A DNA stretch of 64,000 nt from Laedolimicola sp934402125 (GTDB lineage Bacteria; Bacillota; Clostridia; Lachnospirales; Lachnospiraceae), in NCBI RefSeq assembly GCF_052065835.1, contig NZ_JBQHTG010000004.1, positions 1 through 64,000 of the forward strand. The letters are read 5' to 3'. Under the pieces are notes generated by a model. The model saw nothing but the letters and a program-made list of their open reading frames with translations, was not told where the DNA came from and ran no database searches. A program made the translations under genes and the position numbers. Each line of letters begins with the position of its first letter. Positions within the stretch are counted from its first letter, which is position 1. Of this stretch, positions 47,176 through 55,508 are shown one piece after another.

Positions 47176-49867
47176 ATACTTTGACCTCCCCTGCCGGTAA
47201 TGTAAATGTAAATACTGTTCCGTGCGGCAGATTATCTGAAACAGTAAGTTCTCCGCCGTGGGCGTTAATAATGGACTTGCACAAAGATAATCCGAGTCCT
47301 AAACTTCGGCGGCTGTCTGCAATTTGATTTGCACCGCTATAGAACATGTCGAATATCCGTGGCTTTATTTCGTCAGCAATTCCGTTTCCGTCATCCGATA
47401 TAGATACGATTGCTTGTTTTCCCCGCTTTTCTGTCCGAATAACAATATGAGAATTTTTAGGTGTATATTTGATAGCATTATCAACAATATTGATGATTAC
47501 CTGAACAATAAGCTTTGCATCCATTTTTGCAAGAAGAAATTCTTCTTTGCTTTCAACGGAAATATGATGTTCTTCACTCTTTCGGTTAATATGATGTAAC
47601 GCTTCTGTGATCACGTCATCCATCAAATCTTCCGTTATACGGAGATTCAACCGTCCTTCTTCAATCCGGGTTACAGCCAGCAAGTTTTCTACAAGGTTAA
47701 TCAGCCACATGGAATCATCATAAATATCCATGTACAGCTGCTTTTTTGTATCATTATCAAAAGAATCGCCGTTGGACAAAAGATTGCTGGCATTACCGGA
47801 AATGGATGTCAGCGGTGTCCTCAAATCATGTGAAATAGCACGCAGCAGGTTCGCTCGCAACTGTTCATTTTTTGCAAGAATGGCCGCTTCCTGTTTCTCA
47901 CGGGCATTTTTCTCATTTTCCAAAGCCAGGGCACATTCTCCGAGAATGGATAGTAGAATACTGTTTTCAAATGGATCAAGAGGTATTTCCCCCATCACGA
48001 TTCCAATAACTCCATATACCATACTGCTGCTGCGAACAGCAAGGTACAGGCATTTTGCATTGGAAAACGTTCCTGTTGTAGCTCCGGCACGTTCATTGTT
48101 TTTCAATACCCAGCCGGCAACGGCCTTTTCATTTTCGGAAATACATGATTCCAAATTTTCTTCAGTTACAGAAAAAATATGCGGCGTATCCAACACTTCT
48201 CCATCAGCTAAATAAAAAACGATATCTTTTCCCAAGAGTTTAATGAGCTGATTTGAAGTTGCAGATACAATTTCATTTTTATCTTTTGCCTGTTGCAATA
48301 GCTGGTTTGTATCAAATAACACTTTGGTACGGTAAGCAGATTGTGCCGCCTGTTTTGCTTGGTTTTTAATCCGTATAGCAAGAGAACCGGTTAAAAATGC
48401 CGCCAAAAACATGATAATAAAGGTAACAGGATAACCCTGATCATACGCCTGCAAGGTAAATTGAGGTTCCGTAAACAGGAAATTAAAGACCAAAACACTT
48501 ACAATCGAGAAAATTAGGCTGTATATCTGATGTTTCGTGATGACAGCGGTGACAAGAACACCTAAAACAAAAACAGTAATGATATTTGCTTCGTCAAATC
48601 CAAATTTCTGGAAAATCATTCCGACTAAACTGGATAAAATCAGAATCGCAGTAGATTTTAATGTATCAGTGACAGAGAATACGATATGGTTCTTTTTCCT
48701 GCCCTCTCTTAACTGATACACTGCCGCATTAGAAACCGTATCCGGAATAATATGCACATCCAGGTTAGGGGCATAATCAATCAATTTTTCTGTCAGGGTC
48801 GGTTTGCTGAGCAAATGCCGTTTTGTAGCAGAACTACGTCCGATCACAATCTTTGACACACCGGACAAACGAGTAAATTCCGCAATCTGAAACGGAACAT
48901 CTTCTCCGTAAACTGTTTCTATTTTTGCCCCAAGCTGCTCAGCAAGACGCATATTTGAACGCAGGCGTTTTACATTTTCCTCGCTCGTCACCGAAAAATC
49001 TGGGGTTTCTACAAACAGAGCCGTAAACTCCCCTTTAAAAGCAGAAGCCATTTTTGCGGCGGTACGGATAATTTTCGCATTGGATGGAGAAGAAGATAGA
49101 CATACAAGAATATGTTCGCCTGTGTGATAATCTCCATGATTTTTTATGCGGGTATTTTTTGTGAGGATATTCACCCGGTCCGCACATCGCCGCAGTGAAA
49201 TCTCCCGGAGAGCTGTCAAATTTTCTATTGTAAAAAAATTTTCTACTGCCTGTTTTGCCTGTGTCTGTCTGTATACATTTCCTGTATTCAAACGGTTGAT
49301 CAAATCCTGTGGTTCAATATCTATTAATTCAACCTGATCTGCATTATCAAAAATAGAATCCGGGATGCGTTCCCGTACAACAATTTCCGTAATGGATGCA
49401 ACTGTATCACAAAGGCTTTCAATATGCTGAACATTGACAGTCGTATAGACATCAATCCCTGCATTCAAAAGTTCCTTAATGTCCTGATATCGTTTTGCAT
49501 GACGGCATCCTTCGGCATTCGTATGCGCAAGTTCATCTACAAGGATAAGCTGTGGTTTTCTTTTCAACGCCATGCCAATGTCGAATTCGTCCAGTATCAT
49601 ACCATTATAAAAAACTTCTCTTGTAGGAAGAACTTCTAAGCCATTTAAAAGAGCTGCTGTTTTGGGACGTGCGTGGGGTTCTACATAACCGGCTACCACG
49701 TCAATTCCCTGCTGTTTTTCCATATGAGCTGCTTCTAACATGGCGTAGGTTTTACCCACACCAGCTGCATATCCGAAAAAGATTTTCAAATGTCCTTTAT
49801 TACGGTTTTCTTCATCAGTTTGGATTTCCTTTAATAACTGATCCGGATTGCGTCTGCTTTCACTCAT
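47168..49867 (-). CDS. kdpD: Sensor histidine kinase KdpD
   Basis: 899 aa, full length. N-terminal KdpD domain with Walker A GYAAGVGKT (32-40) and LVDELAHTNAEG; USP-like domain (about 245-370); four transmembrane helices (DUF4118, about 400-500); GAF-like region; HisKA with phospho-acceptor H680 in AISHDLRTPLTS; HATPase (NIVDNAIKYTPKN, DDGNGIADEIKPRIF). Senses potassium limitation or turgor and phosphorylates KdpE. Encoded before kdpE in one operon with a potassium uptake pair. Confidence 0.97.
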   Translation of the reverse strand: MSESRRNPDQLLKEIQTDEENRNKGHLKIFFGYAAGVGKTYAMLEAAHMEKQQGIDVVAGYVEPHARPKTAALLNGLEVLPTREVFYNGMILDEFDIGMALKRKPQLILVDELAHTNAEGCRHAKRYQDIKELLNAGIDVYTTVNVQHIESLCDTVASITEIVVRERIPDSIFDNADQVELIDIEPQDLINRLNTGNVYRQTQAKQAVENFFTIENLTALREISLRRCADRVNILTKNTRIKNHGDYHTGEHILVCLSSSPSNAKIIRTAAKMASAFKGEFTALFVETPDFSVTSEENVKRLRSNMRLAEQLGAKIETVYGEDVPFQIAEFTRLSGVSKIVIGRSSATKRHLLSKPTLTEKLIDYAPNLDVHIIPDTVSNAAVYQLREGRKKNHIVFSVTDTLKSTAILILSSLVGMIFQKFGFDEANIITVFVLGVLVTAVITKHQIYSLIFSIVSVLVFNFLFTEPQFTLQAYDQGYPVTFIIMFLAAFLTGSLAIRIKNQAKQAAQSAYRTKVLFDTNQLLQQAKDKNEIVSATSNQLIKLLGKDIVFYLADGEVLDTPHIFSVTEENLESCISENEKAVAGWVLKNNERAGATTGTFSNAKCLYLAVRSSSMVYGVIGIVMGEIPLDPFENSILLSILGECALALENEKNAREKQEAAILAKNEQLRANLLRAISHDLRTPLTSISGNASNLLSNGDSFDNDTKKQLYMDIYDDSMWLINLVENLLAVTRIEEGRLNLRITEDLMDDVITEALHHINRKSEEHHISVESKEEFLLAKMDAKLIVQVIINIVDNAIKYTPKNSHIVIRTEKRGKQAIVSISDDGNGIADEIKPRIFDMFYSGANQIADSRRSLGLGLSLCKSIINAHGGELTVSDNLPHGTVFTFTLPAGEVKVYE

Positions 49868-49957
49868 ACGGTTATCTCCTTGTACAAAAACATTATATAG
49901 AATAATACGTAAATTTCAGAAAAGCATTTTAGCACTGACATTAAAATCGCATAAAGA

Positions 49958-50500
49958 TTATACCACCTTTTCTTCCTTTTTTCCATTCGGGCGTGTAGCC
50001 GAAAGCAAAAAACGCTCCGAAAAATCACGCAATTTTTCGACAAATAAGCCCTTCATACAATTAATGTCATTTTTCCATATCACTCTCGCTGGTTTCTCAA
50101 TCGTGTTGATGGGATGTACCGCAATGTCTATAGAGCCTGGAGTAATGACACTTTGCTTTATTTGAAGGGATAAGGAACAATACTCATCTTTCAAAATATC
50201 GTTGGAATTTTCTATGATAAAGCCAAAATCAAGTTTATTATTTCCCAGCCCATTTATTATTTCACTTACAGAACCGTAGAACAGGTTCAGCTCATAGTTT
50301 GGGTATTCGCTTGAAAATTGTTCTAATAGATCTGCCATAGAATCTATGATTGCAGGTGTTTCAAATCCAATCCTGAGCTTAGAATCTGAAATAAGTTTTT
50401 GGGATTGATTTTCCTTGAGAAATTTATCCAGCTTTTCCATAAGAAAATAACCATAAATAAATGCTGCCAATACCACTATAAGTAAAACAAAGTCTTTCAT
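49958..50500 (-). CDS. Membrane-anchored LysR-effector-domain-like protein
   Basis: 180 aa from MKDFVLLIVVLAAFIYGYFL. One N-terminal transmembrane helix (2-21), then a stretch like the start of the LysR substrate-binding domain: LRIGFETPAIIDSMADLLEQFSSEYPNYELNLFYGS, INGLGNNKLDFGFII. The DNA-binding HTH of LysR proteins is absent. The C-terminal part is basic. It sits between ktrA-like and kdpD genes on the same strand. A ligand-sensing role in potassium regulation is possible; the function is not known to me. Confidence 0.75.
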   Translation of the reverse strand: MKDFVLLIVVLAAFIYGYFLMEKLDKFLKENQSQKLISDSKLRIGFETPAIIDSMADLLEQFSSEYPNYELNLFYGSVSEIINGLGNNKLDFGFIIENSNDILKDEYCSLSLQIKQSVITPGSIDIAVHPINTIEKPARVIWKNDINCMKGLFVEKLRDFSERFLLSATRPNGKKEEKVV

Positions 50501-50521
50501 ATCACCAACTTCTTTCAAAAA

Positions 50522-51169
50522 TTAAATATGAAAACATTTTTGAATATGTTTCGTCTCCCCAAGAACAAGCATGGTACTGTCCTTTAACAACTGCGTATCG
50601 GAACTTATTTTCAAATTCATAATATTATTTGTTTTCAGCGCCATAATATTGATGTTATATTTTTTTCGTATATCCAACTGACCGATTGTTTTTCCTATCC
50701 ATTCTCCCGGTATAGATATTTCAAAGATTGCATGTTCTTCATCTAGTTCTATGTAATCGAAAATATGATCAGCACTATAACGGATCGCAACCCAATCGGC
50801 AAGCTGCCTTTCGGGATAAACAATTTCATCTGCACCATTTCGTAAAAGAAATTTTGCATGAACATCACGAGCGGCACGAGACACCACCATTCTTGCACCG
50901 AGTTCCTTCAAAAGGGACGTTACTTCCAATGAATTCTGAAAGTTATCTCCGATAGCCACAATACAAACATCAAAGTTCCCAACACCAAGCGAACTTAAAA
51001 AATCCTCATTAGTCGCATCCCCAATCTGAGCGTTGGTTACAAAGGGAAGTACAGCATCAACTCGAGTATCTTCTTTATCTACCGCCATCACCTGATGATG
51101 CAATTCATCTAATTTTATAGCAATATGCCGTCCGAATCTTCCCAGACCGATAAGTAATATTGATTTCAT
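50522..51169 (-). CDS. Potassium channel regulator, KtrA/TrkA-type
   Basis: 215 aa. RCK_N domain with nucleotide-binding IGLGRFGRHIA (G8, G10, G13) and the acidic end AVDKEDTRVDA; KELGARMVVSRAARDVHAKFLLRNGADEIVYPE; then an RCK_C domain (about 135-215). Single-RCK length means the KtrA type rather than double TrkA. Forms a ring on the membrane subunit and gates it by ATP/ADP or NAD. It follows the membrane subunit gene by 13 bp. Confidence 0.95.
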   Translation of the reverse strand: MKSILLIGLGRFGRHIAIKLDELHHQVMAVDKEDTRVDAVLPFVTNAQIGDATNEDFLSSLGVGNFDVCIVAIGDNFQNSLEVTSLLKELGARMVVSRAARDVHAKFLLRNGADEIVYPERQLADWVAIRYSADHIFDYIELDEEHAIFEISIPGEWIGKTIGQLDIRKKYNINIMALKTNNIMNLKISSDTQLLKDSTMLVLGETKHIQKCFHI

Positions 51170-51182
51170 TTTTTTATTCTCC

Positions 51183-52523
51183 TTAACCTACTGTAATTTT
51201 TTCCTGAGGATATTTTGAACCGTTAGGCTTTTTTTCAGAAATGGTGGCAAAAATCAAGGTCAATCCTCCCACTCTGCCAAAAAACATCAAGCAAATCAAG
51301 ATTATATGAGAAAAAAGCCCCAGGTCAGGAGTTATTCCCAGCGATAACCCTACCGTCCCAATTGCCGATGCCGTCTCAAACAAAGCGGTCATAAGTGGAA
51401 CATCTTCTGTGCTGCTAATTACCATTCCTCCGGCAAGGAATAAAACGATATACATTAAAAAAATCGTAGCTGCATTTCTGATAGTGCCATCCGGAATTTG
51501 TCTGCCGAAAAAATGAGTGTGTTCCTTTTTTCTAAATACAGATAATGCCGATGAAACTAGAACTGCAAGAGTTGTCGTTTTCATTCCACCTGCAGTGGAA
51601 CCGGGCGAGCCACCGATGAGCATCAGCATAATGATAAGCATTTGCCCAACTTCACTGAGTAAAGTCAAATCTGCCGTATTGAATCCTGCTGTTCTCGGCG
51701 TAACGGATTGAAACAAAGAAACCCATACTCTTTCTGTAAGAGGCACATTTGAAAACTCAAAATAAAAAAAATAAAGCGCCGGTAAGAATATCAATATTCC
51801 TGTTACCATAAAAATCACCTTGCTTTGCATCCGGTATTTTTTAAAATGCCATTTACGATTCTTTATATCCTCCCAGGTAAGGAATCCAATACCTCCTGCA
51901 ACAATCAGCATCATAATTACAAGATTTACAATCGGCTGTACAGAATAAGAGGTCAACGAGGAAAAAGGGGTTCTTATACCGATTAGATCAAATCCTGCAT
52001 TGCAAAAAGCAGAAATAGAATGGAACATTGAATACCATATTCCTTTCCAAAACCCAAAGTCCCTGCAAAAAACAGGGGCTAAAAGAGCCGCACCAATGAT
52101 TTCGATAAGAATAGTAGTCCGAATAATAAATTGTGTTCTCCGCACAATACCCCCCACCGTTGGAGCCGAAATTGCCTCTTGCATGGTACTTCGCTGCATC
52201 AATCCGATTTTGCGTCCGGAAACAACAGCAATCGCAATAGCAATCGTAATAATTCCCATACCTCCGATTTGAATCAGCAGTAAAATAACTCCTTGGCCAA
52301 ATAAAGACCAGTAGGTTGCCGTATCATTAATAACCAGTCCCGTCACACAAACCGCAGAAGTCGCGGTAAACAAAGCATCCAAAAATGAGGTACACTGACC
52401 GCTTTTTGCAGCAATCGGCAGCATCAAAAGCAGACTACCTAAGAGAATCACAGATAAAAACCCTAAACTAATCACTTGAAATGATGTCATATGTCGATGT
52501 CTTGATCTGTTTGTCTGTTGCAT
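51183..52523 (-). CDS. Potassium uptake membrane subunit, KtrB/TrkH-type
   Basis: 446 aa, four M1-P-M2 repeats. Pore loops with selectivity residues: SAVCVTGL, SISAFCNAGFDLIG, QSVTPRTAGFNTADL, ASAIGTVGLSLG. GGSPGSTAGGMKTTT is the intramembrane loop of the third repeat. Translocates K+ (often with Na+) across the membrane with the RCK protein. Likely first intact gene of the operon ktrB-ktrA-LysR-like-kdpD-kdpE. Confidence 0.96.
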   Translation of the reverse strand: MQQTNRSRHRHMTSFQVISLGFLSVILLGSLLLMLPIAAKSGQCTSFLDALFTATSAVCVTGLVINDTATYWSLFGQGVILLLIQIGGMGIITIAIAIAVVSGRKIGLMQRSTMQEAISAPTVGGIVRRTQFIIRTTILIEIIGAALLAPVFCRDFGFWKGIWYSMFHSISAFCNAGFDLIGIRTPFSSLTSYSVQPIVNLVIMMLIVAGGIGFLTWEDIKNRKWHFKKYRMQSKVIFMVTGILIFLPALYFFYFEFSNVPLTERVWVSLFQSVTPRTAGFNTADLTLLSEVGQMLIIMLMLIGGSPGSTAGGMKTTTLAVLVSSALSVFRKKEHTHFFGRQIPDGTIRNAATIFLMYIVLFLAGGMVISSTEDVPLMTALFETASAIGTVGLSLGITPDLGLFSHIILICLMFFGRVGGLTLIFATISEKKPNGSKYPQEKITVG

Positions 52524-52553
52524 AACTATATCCCCATAATCTTAATTTCTTTT

Positions 52554-52865
52554 TTATATTGCCTTTATTCTATCTTTATTTGTATTAAATGGGCGTAAGT
52601 AAGTTTGTTTTGAAATTAAGATTGTATAAAGATGAGCAGAAGTCCGAAATCTTTTGAGAGCACTCGTTACAGGATACCGTCCAACATCAAATTGACTTAC
52701 TCTTTCCTTCTCAATACTGCATCGCAGTTCAAACAGTTCCTGATTTTTCTCTACCTTATTAAACGGGTATCCTTCAAAGCTATGCAGCTCATCCAGTTTC
52801 ATCAGTACAATACCTGCACCCGGGTCGTGATTCTCTGGTGAATACATTTCTTTCTTCCTTGCCAT
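52554..52865 (-). pseudogene. Truncated ParB-like gene
   Basis: 103 codons. GIVLMKLDELHSFEGYPFNKVEKNQELFELRCSIEKERV recalls the ParB N-terminal strand-helix (L-D-E-L-x-x-F-x-x-x-P-F-K-V) but then loses the family, with no nucleotide-binding box. Probably a frameshifted and truncated remnant of an integrative element's parB. It lies 30 bp upstream of the potassium uptake operon, at the island's right side. Confidence 0.6.
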
Positions 52866-52897
52866 TTTTTATCTTCTCCTTTGCCTTGGGATAAAAG

Positions 52898-52943
52898 AAA
52901 AGGACACTCATCTTGCAGAAGTTCTGAAAACAAGCGTCCTTTT
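52898..52943. terminator. Terminator-like hairpin at island border
   Basis: AAAAGGAC (52898-52905) pairs with GTCCTTTT (52936-52943), with an inner CTTG/CAAG pairing. It sits in the AT-rich 243-bp gap between the ParB remnant and rlmD and probably ends the rlmD transcript. The rest of the gap shows no gene. Confidence 0.6.
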
Positions 52944-53108
52944 GGCTTTTCTCTATGCTATTAAATAAAAAATGTTAATTCTGTCCGAATGTATTTCCTC
53001 ATACCAGATGCAATACTACTGACACTTCGATTCCATTCATAATCTGCTTTTTCTTGCCTGTTGGTGTGAAACTCATATACCTCGCAAAGTGCCTAAAATT
53101 AAGGACTT

Positions 53109-54500
53109 CTACGAATTCACCCGATGTAGACAACACACGACTTCCACATTCCCCGTAAACGGGAACATATCCACGCCCACGCACTTCTCCACCCGGTAGC
53201 CTCTGCCCTGCAGAAGCTCCAGATCACGCGTCAGACTGGTGGGCTTACAGCTAATATAGACAATCCGGTTTACGCCGAAATCAATGATCTTCTGCAGCGC
53301 CTTGGGGTGGATTCCGTCCCGGGGCGGATCCAGCACAATGAGATCCGGCTTATCTGTCAGCTCATCGATAACCTTCAGCACATCACCGGCGATAAAGGAA
53401 CAGTTGGACAGGCCGTTCAGCCGGGCATTCACTTTGGCGGCTTCCACAGCCTCCTCCACGATTTCCACGCCCACTACCTTTTTGGCCACCGGAGCCAGCA
53501 TCTGGGCAATGGTGCCGGTGCCGCTGTACAGGTCGAAAATCACGCGATCGTCCGTCTCTCCGATATAGCCCCGGGCAGTCTCATAGAGCAGCTCTGCTCC
53601 CAGGGAATTGGTCTGGAAGAAGGAGAAGGGGGAAATCTTAAACCGAAGCCCCAGAAGCTCCTCGTAGAAATAATCCCGTCCATACAGAAGCTCGGTCCGG
53701 TCGTTCTGCACCACATCTGCCAGACTGTCATTATAGGTATGCAGGATCCCCACGATCTCGCCCTCCAGCGAAAGCGCGCGCAGTTCTTCTGCCCAGGACT
53801 CGTCCGCCGCCAGGGCGCTGTAATCGCCGCCGTCCTCTCCAAGGTGCTGGGTGGTGGTAATCAGATCGACCAGGATCTCCCCGGTATTCGCCGCTTTACG
53901 CACCAGCAGATGGCGCAGATACCCGGTGTGGCGCAGTCTGTGATAAAAGGGCAACTTTTTCTTTTCAAAATGCTCCAGCACACAGCAGAGAATTTTCCGG
54001 AAATCCTCATCTACAATCTGACACTTGTCTGCCGTTACGATGTCATAGAAACTACCTCTCTTGTGCATACCAAGAGCCAGCGGTCCGTCCTTTTCCTCAT
54101 CGCCGAAGGAAAACTCCATCTTATTGCGGTACTCCAGCTGTCTCGGGCTGCCCTTCACGCCTTCGAACAGGTAAGGCTCTGTGATAGCTCCGTCAAGGAG
54201 CTCCCGGAGCTGTCCTTCCTTCAGCAGACGCTGGTCCTCATAAGACAGGTTCTGCCAGGTACAGCCGCCGCAGCTTACAAAATGGGGACAGACTGGCGTA
54301 ATCTCATTGGCTGCGGGCTCCAGAACCTCCAGAAGCTGTCCTTCTCCCACACCTTTCCGCACCTTTTTAAGCCGAAACCTGATTTTCTGCCCCGGCAATG
54401 TATTTTTCACCGCCACGCGGCGCTCTTCCACCGTCACAATACCTTTATTCGGGAACTCGGTCTTCTCAACGATCCCTTCGTAAATCTCACCTTTTTTCAT
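53109..54500 (-). CDS. rlmD: 23S rRNA (uracil-C5)-methyltransferase, RlmD/RumA type
   Basis: 463 aa. TRAM domain (1-58), Fe-S Cys C71, C77, C80 in CPHFVSCGGC, SAM site FDLYSGTGTIAQML, VLDPPRDG, and the catalytic Cys 418 in YISCKPTSL. Methylates uracil in 23S rRNA (RlmD/RlmCD-like; exact position not decidable). The end reads NVEVVCCLHRVNS where relatives have a VETVVLLS-type tail, so the last codons may have been replaced when an element inserted in the 3' end. Start overlaps the upstream gene by 4 bp. Confidence 0.95.
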   Translation of the reverse strand: MKKGEIYEGIVEKTEFPNKGIVTVEERRVAVKNTLPGQKIRFRLKKVRKGVGEGQLLEVLEPAANEITPVCPHFVSCGGCTWQNLSYEDQRLLKEGQLRELLDGAITEPYLFEGVKGSPRQLEYRNKMEFSFGDEEKDGPLALGMHKRGSFYDIVTADKCQIVDEDFRKILCCVLEHFEKKKLPFYHRLRHTGYLRHLLVRKAANTGEILVDLITTTQHLGEDGGDYSALAADESWAEELRALSLEGEIVGILHTYNDSLADVVQNDRTELLYGRDYFYEELLGLRFKISPFSFFQTNSLGAELLYETARGYIGETDDRVIFDLYSGTGTIAQMLAPVAKKVVGVEIVEEAVEAAKVNARLNGLSNCSFIAGDVLKVIDELTDKPDLIVLDPPRDGIHPKALQKIIDFGVNRIVYISCKPTSLTRDLELLQGRGYRVEKCVGVDMFPFTGNVEVVCCLHRVNS

Positions 54501-54907
54501 AAATCTCTTTTTTCTCCACTTTTCTTCTTGTCCTCATCCTTCGGCCACCGGAACAACACCTGCCCTACCAGAGCCGCGCCGCCGAAAATCAGCACCAGCA
54601 TAATCAGATACACATACAGGCTGGTTGCCCGGAATATGAACTGGATATTGGCTATGATGGAAGCCAGAATCACTACGATTCCCAGTACCGTCAAAAGCTT
54701 GGCTCCAAAGGAATCCACATTGATAAACAGCCAGATAATCCCGGCGATAAAGGGCACTACAATCAGACCGGCGCCCAGCCGGAAATTCCAGATCTGCAGG
54801 CCAAAATGCGTCGTCACCGTCACATTGGACAGAAACCAGTACAACCCCGCCGCCAGCATTACCATACCAATCATAAACTGAGCCAGGGGATTACGTCCTT
54901 TTTTCAT
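54497..54907 (-). CDS. Small integral membrane protein
   Basis: 136 aa with four transmembrane helices (about 9-27, 42-62, 67-90, 95-117) and a charged C-terminus (RWPKDEDKKKSGEKRDL). Resembles the membrane half of LiaF/DUF5668-like proteins but no firm family. Its stop overlaps the rlmD start (ATGA), so the two are co-translated. Confidence 0.8.
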   Translation of the reverse strand: MKKGRNPLAQFMIGMVMLAAGLYWFLSNVTVTTHFGLQIWNFRLGAGLIVVPFIAGIIWLFINVDSFGAKLLTVLGIVVILASIIANIQFIFRATSLYVYLIMLVLIFGGAALVGQVLFRWPKDEDKKKSGEKRDL

Positions 54908-54926
54908 ACCTCTTCCTCCATATAAT

Positions 54927-55076
54927 AGAATCCTGCTCTGCAGGATTCTCCGCCTGCGGCGGGTCGCTTTAGCGACACCATTCTATTCCGCCGCAGTGCG
55001 ATCCCCCGGAGGGGCTTTTTGCTCTATAGGAATCATAGCTTTCGCCCTTTAACGTAACACGATATTTCCTATAGAG
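54927..55076. repeat. Cluster of palindromes
   Basis: Three structures in series: AGAATCCTGC-TCT-GCAGGATTCT (54927-54949); TGCGGCGG..CCGCCGCA enclosing GTCGC-TTTA-GCGAC (about 54955-54996); and CTCTATAGGAA (55022-55032) with TTCCTATAGAG (55066-55076), all arms perfect. It lies between two small membrane protein genes. The first stem closely resembles the terminator after tRNA-Thr (62811-62833). Confidence 0.8.
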
Positions 55077-55080
55077 TAAA

Positions 55081-55127
55081 AAAGAGTGTCTCAAAACATC
55101 TTCTCTGTCCTGAGACACTCTTTTCTC
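55081..55127. terminator. Terminator of the acidic-tail membrane protein gene
   Basis: AAAGAGTGTCTCA (55081-55093) pairs perfectly with TGAGACACTCTTT (55111-55123). A-run before and T-run after make it usable in both directions; it is 11 bp after the stop at 55138. Confidence 0.92.
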
Positions 55128-55137
55128 AAACTCTTAC

Positions 55138-55386
55138 TTACTCTTCCTCATCGTCGAAGAAATCATCGTCGAACTCGTCGTCATCGAAATCGTCCTCGAA
55201 CTCATCCAGGTAAGACGGTGTAAAGAAACGATATACTGCATAGGCGATTCCTGCCACTGCCGCTACCGCGCCGAGTACAGCCAGAATCCAGAGTACAGTA
55301 TTCTTATTCTTCTCCTCAATCTCTTTCTTGTGAAGCAGTTCATTTAACTTGGTTGCTGTCAGAAACTCTTCCATCTTATTATTCAT
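55138..55386 (-). CDS. Small membrane protein with acidic tail
   Basis: 82 aa, starting MNNKMEEFLTATKLNELLHK. A charged N-terminal helix, one transmembrane helix (about 30-52), then an extremely acidic C-terminus (Asp/Glu/Phe only, 20 residues). Conserved small proteins of this design occur in Lachnospiraceae; the role is unknown. Between pcrA and the rlmD operon, own terminator. Confidence 0.8.
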   Translation of the reverse strand: MNNKMEEFLTATKLNELLHKKEIEEKNKNTVLWILAVLGAVAAVAGIAYAVYRFFTPSYLDEFEDDFDDDEFDDDFFDDEEE

Positions 55387-55508
55387 CGCTCCTACATCCT
55401 TTCCGCAGTCCGCTTATTTTGCATCTCGCGCACATTTCTAAGTGTTTTTATTATATCACAGGACATATAAAATTACTATCGTTTCCCACAAATTTTACAG
55501 AAGCATTT

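Noticed and set aside
52999..53184. 61-codon minus-strand frame overlapping the rlmD end
   Set aside because: Mostly out-of-frame rlmD sequence; no ribosome site. It could hold a remnant of the original or element-supplied rlmD tail, but similarity is too weak to call.
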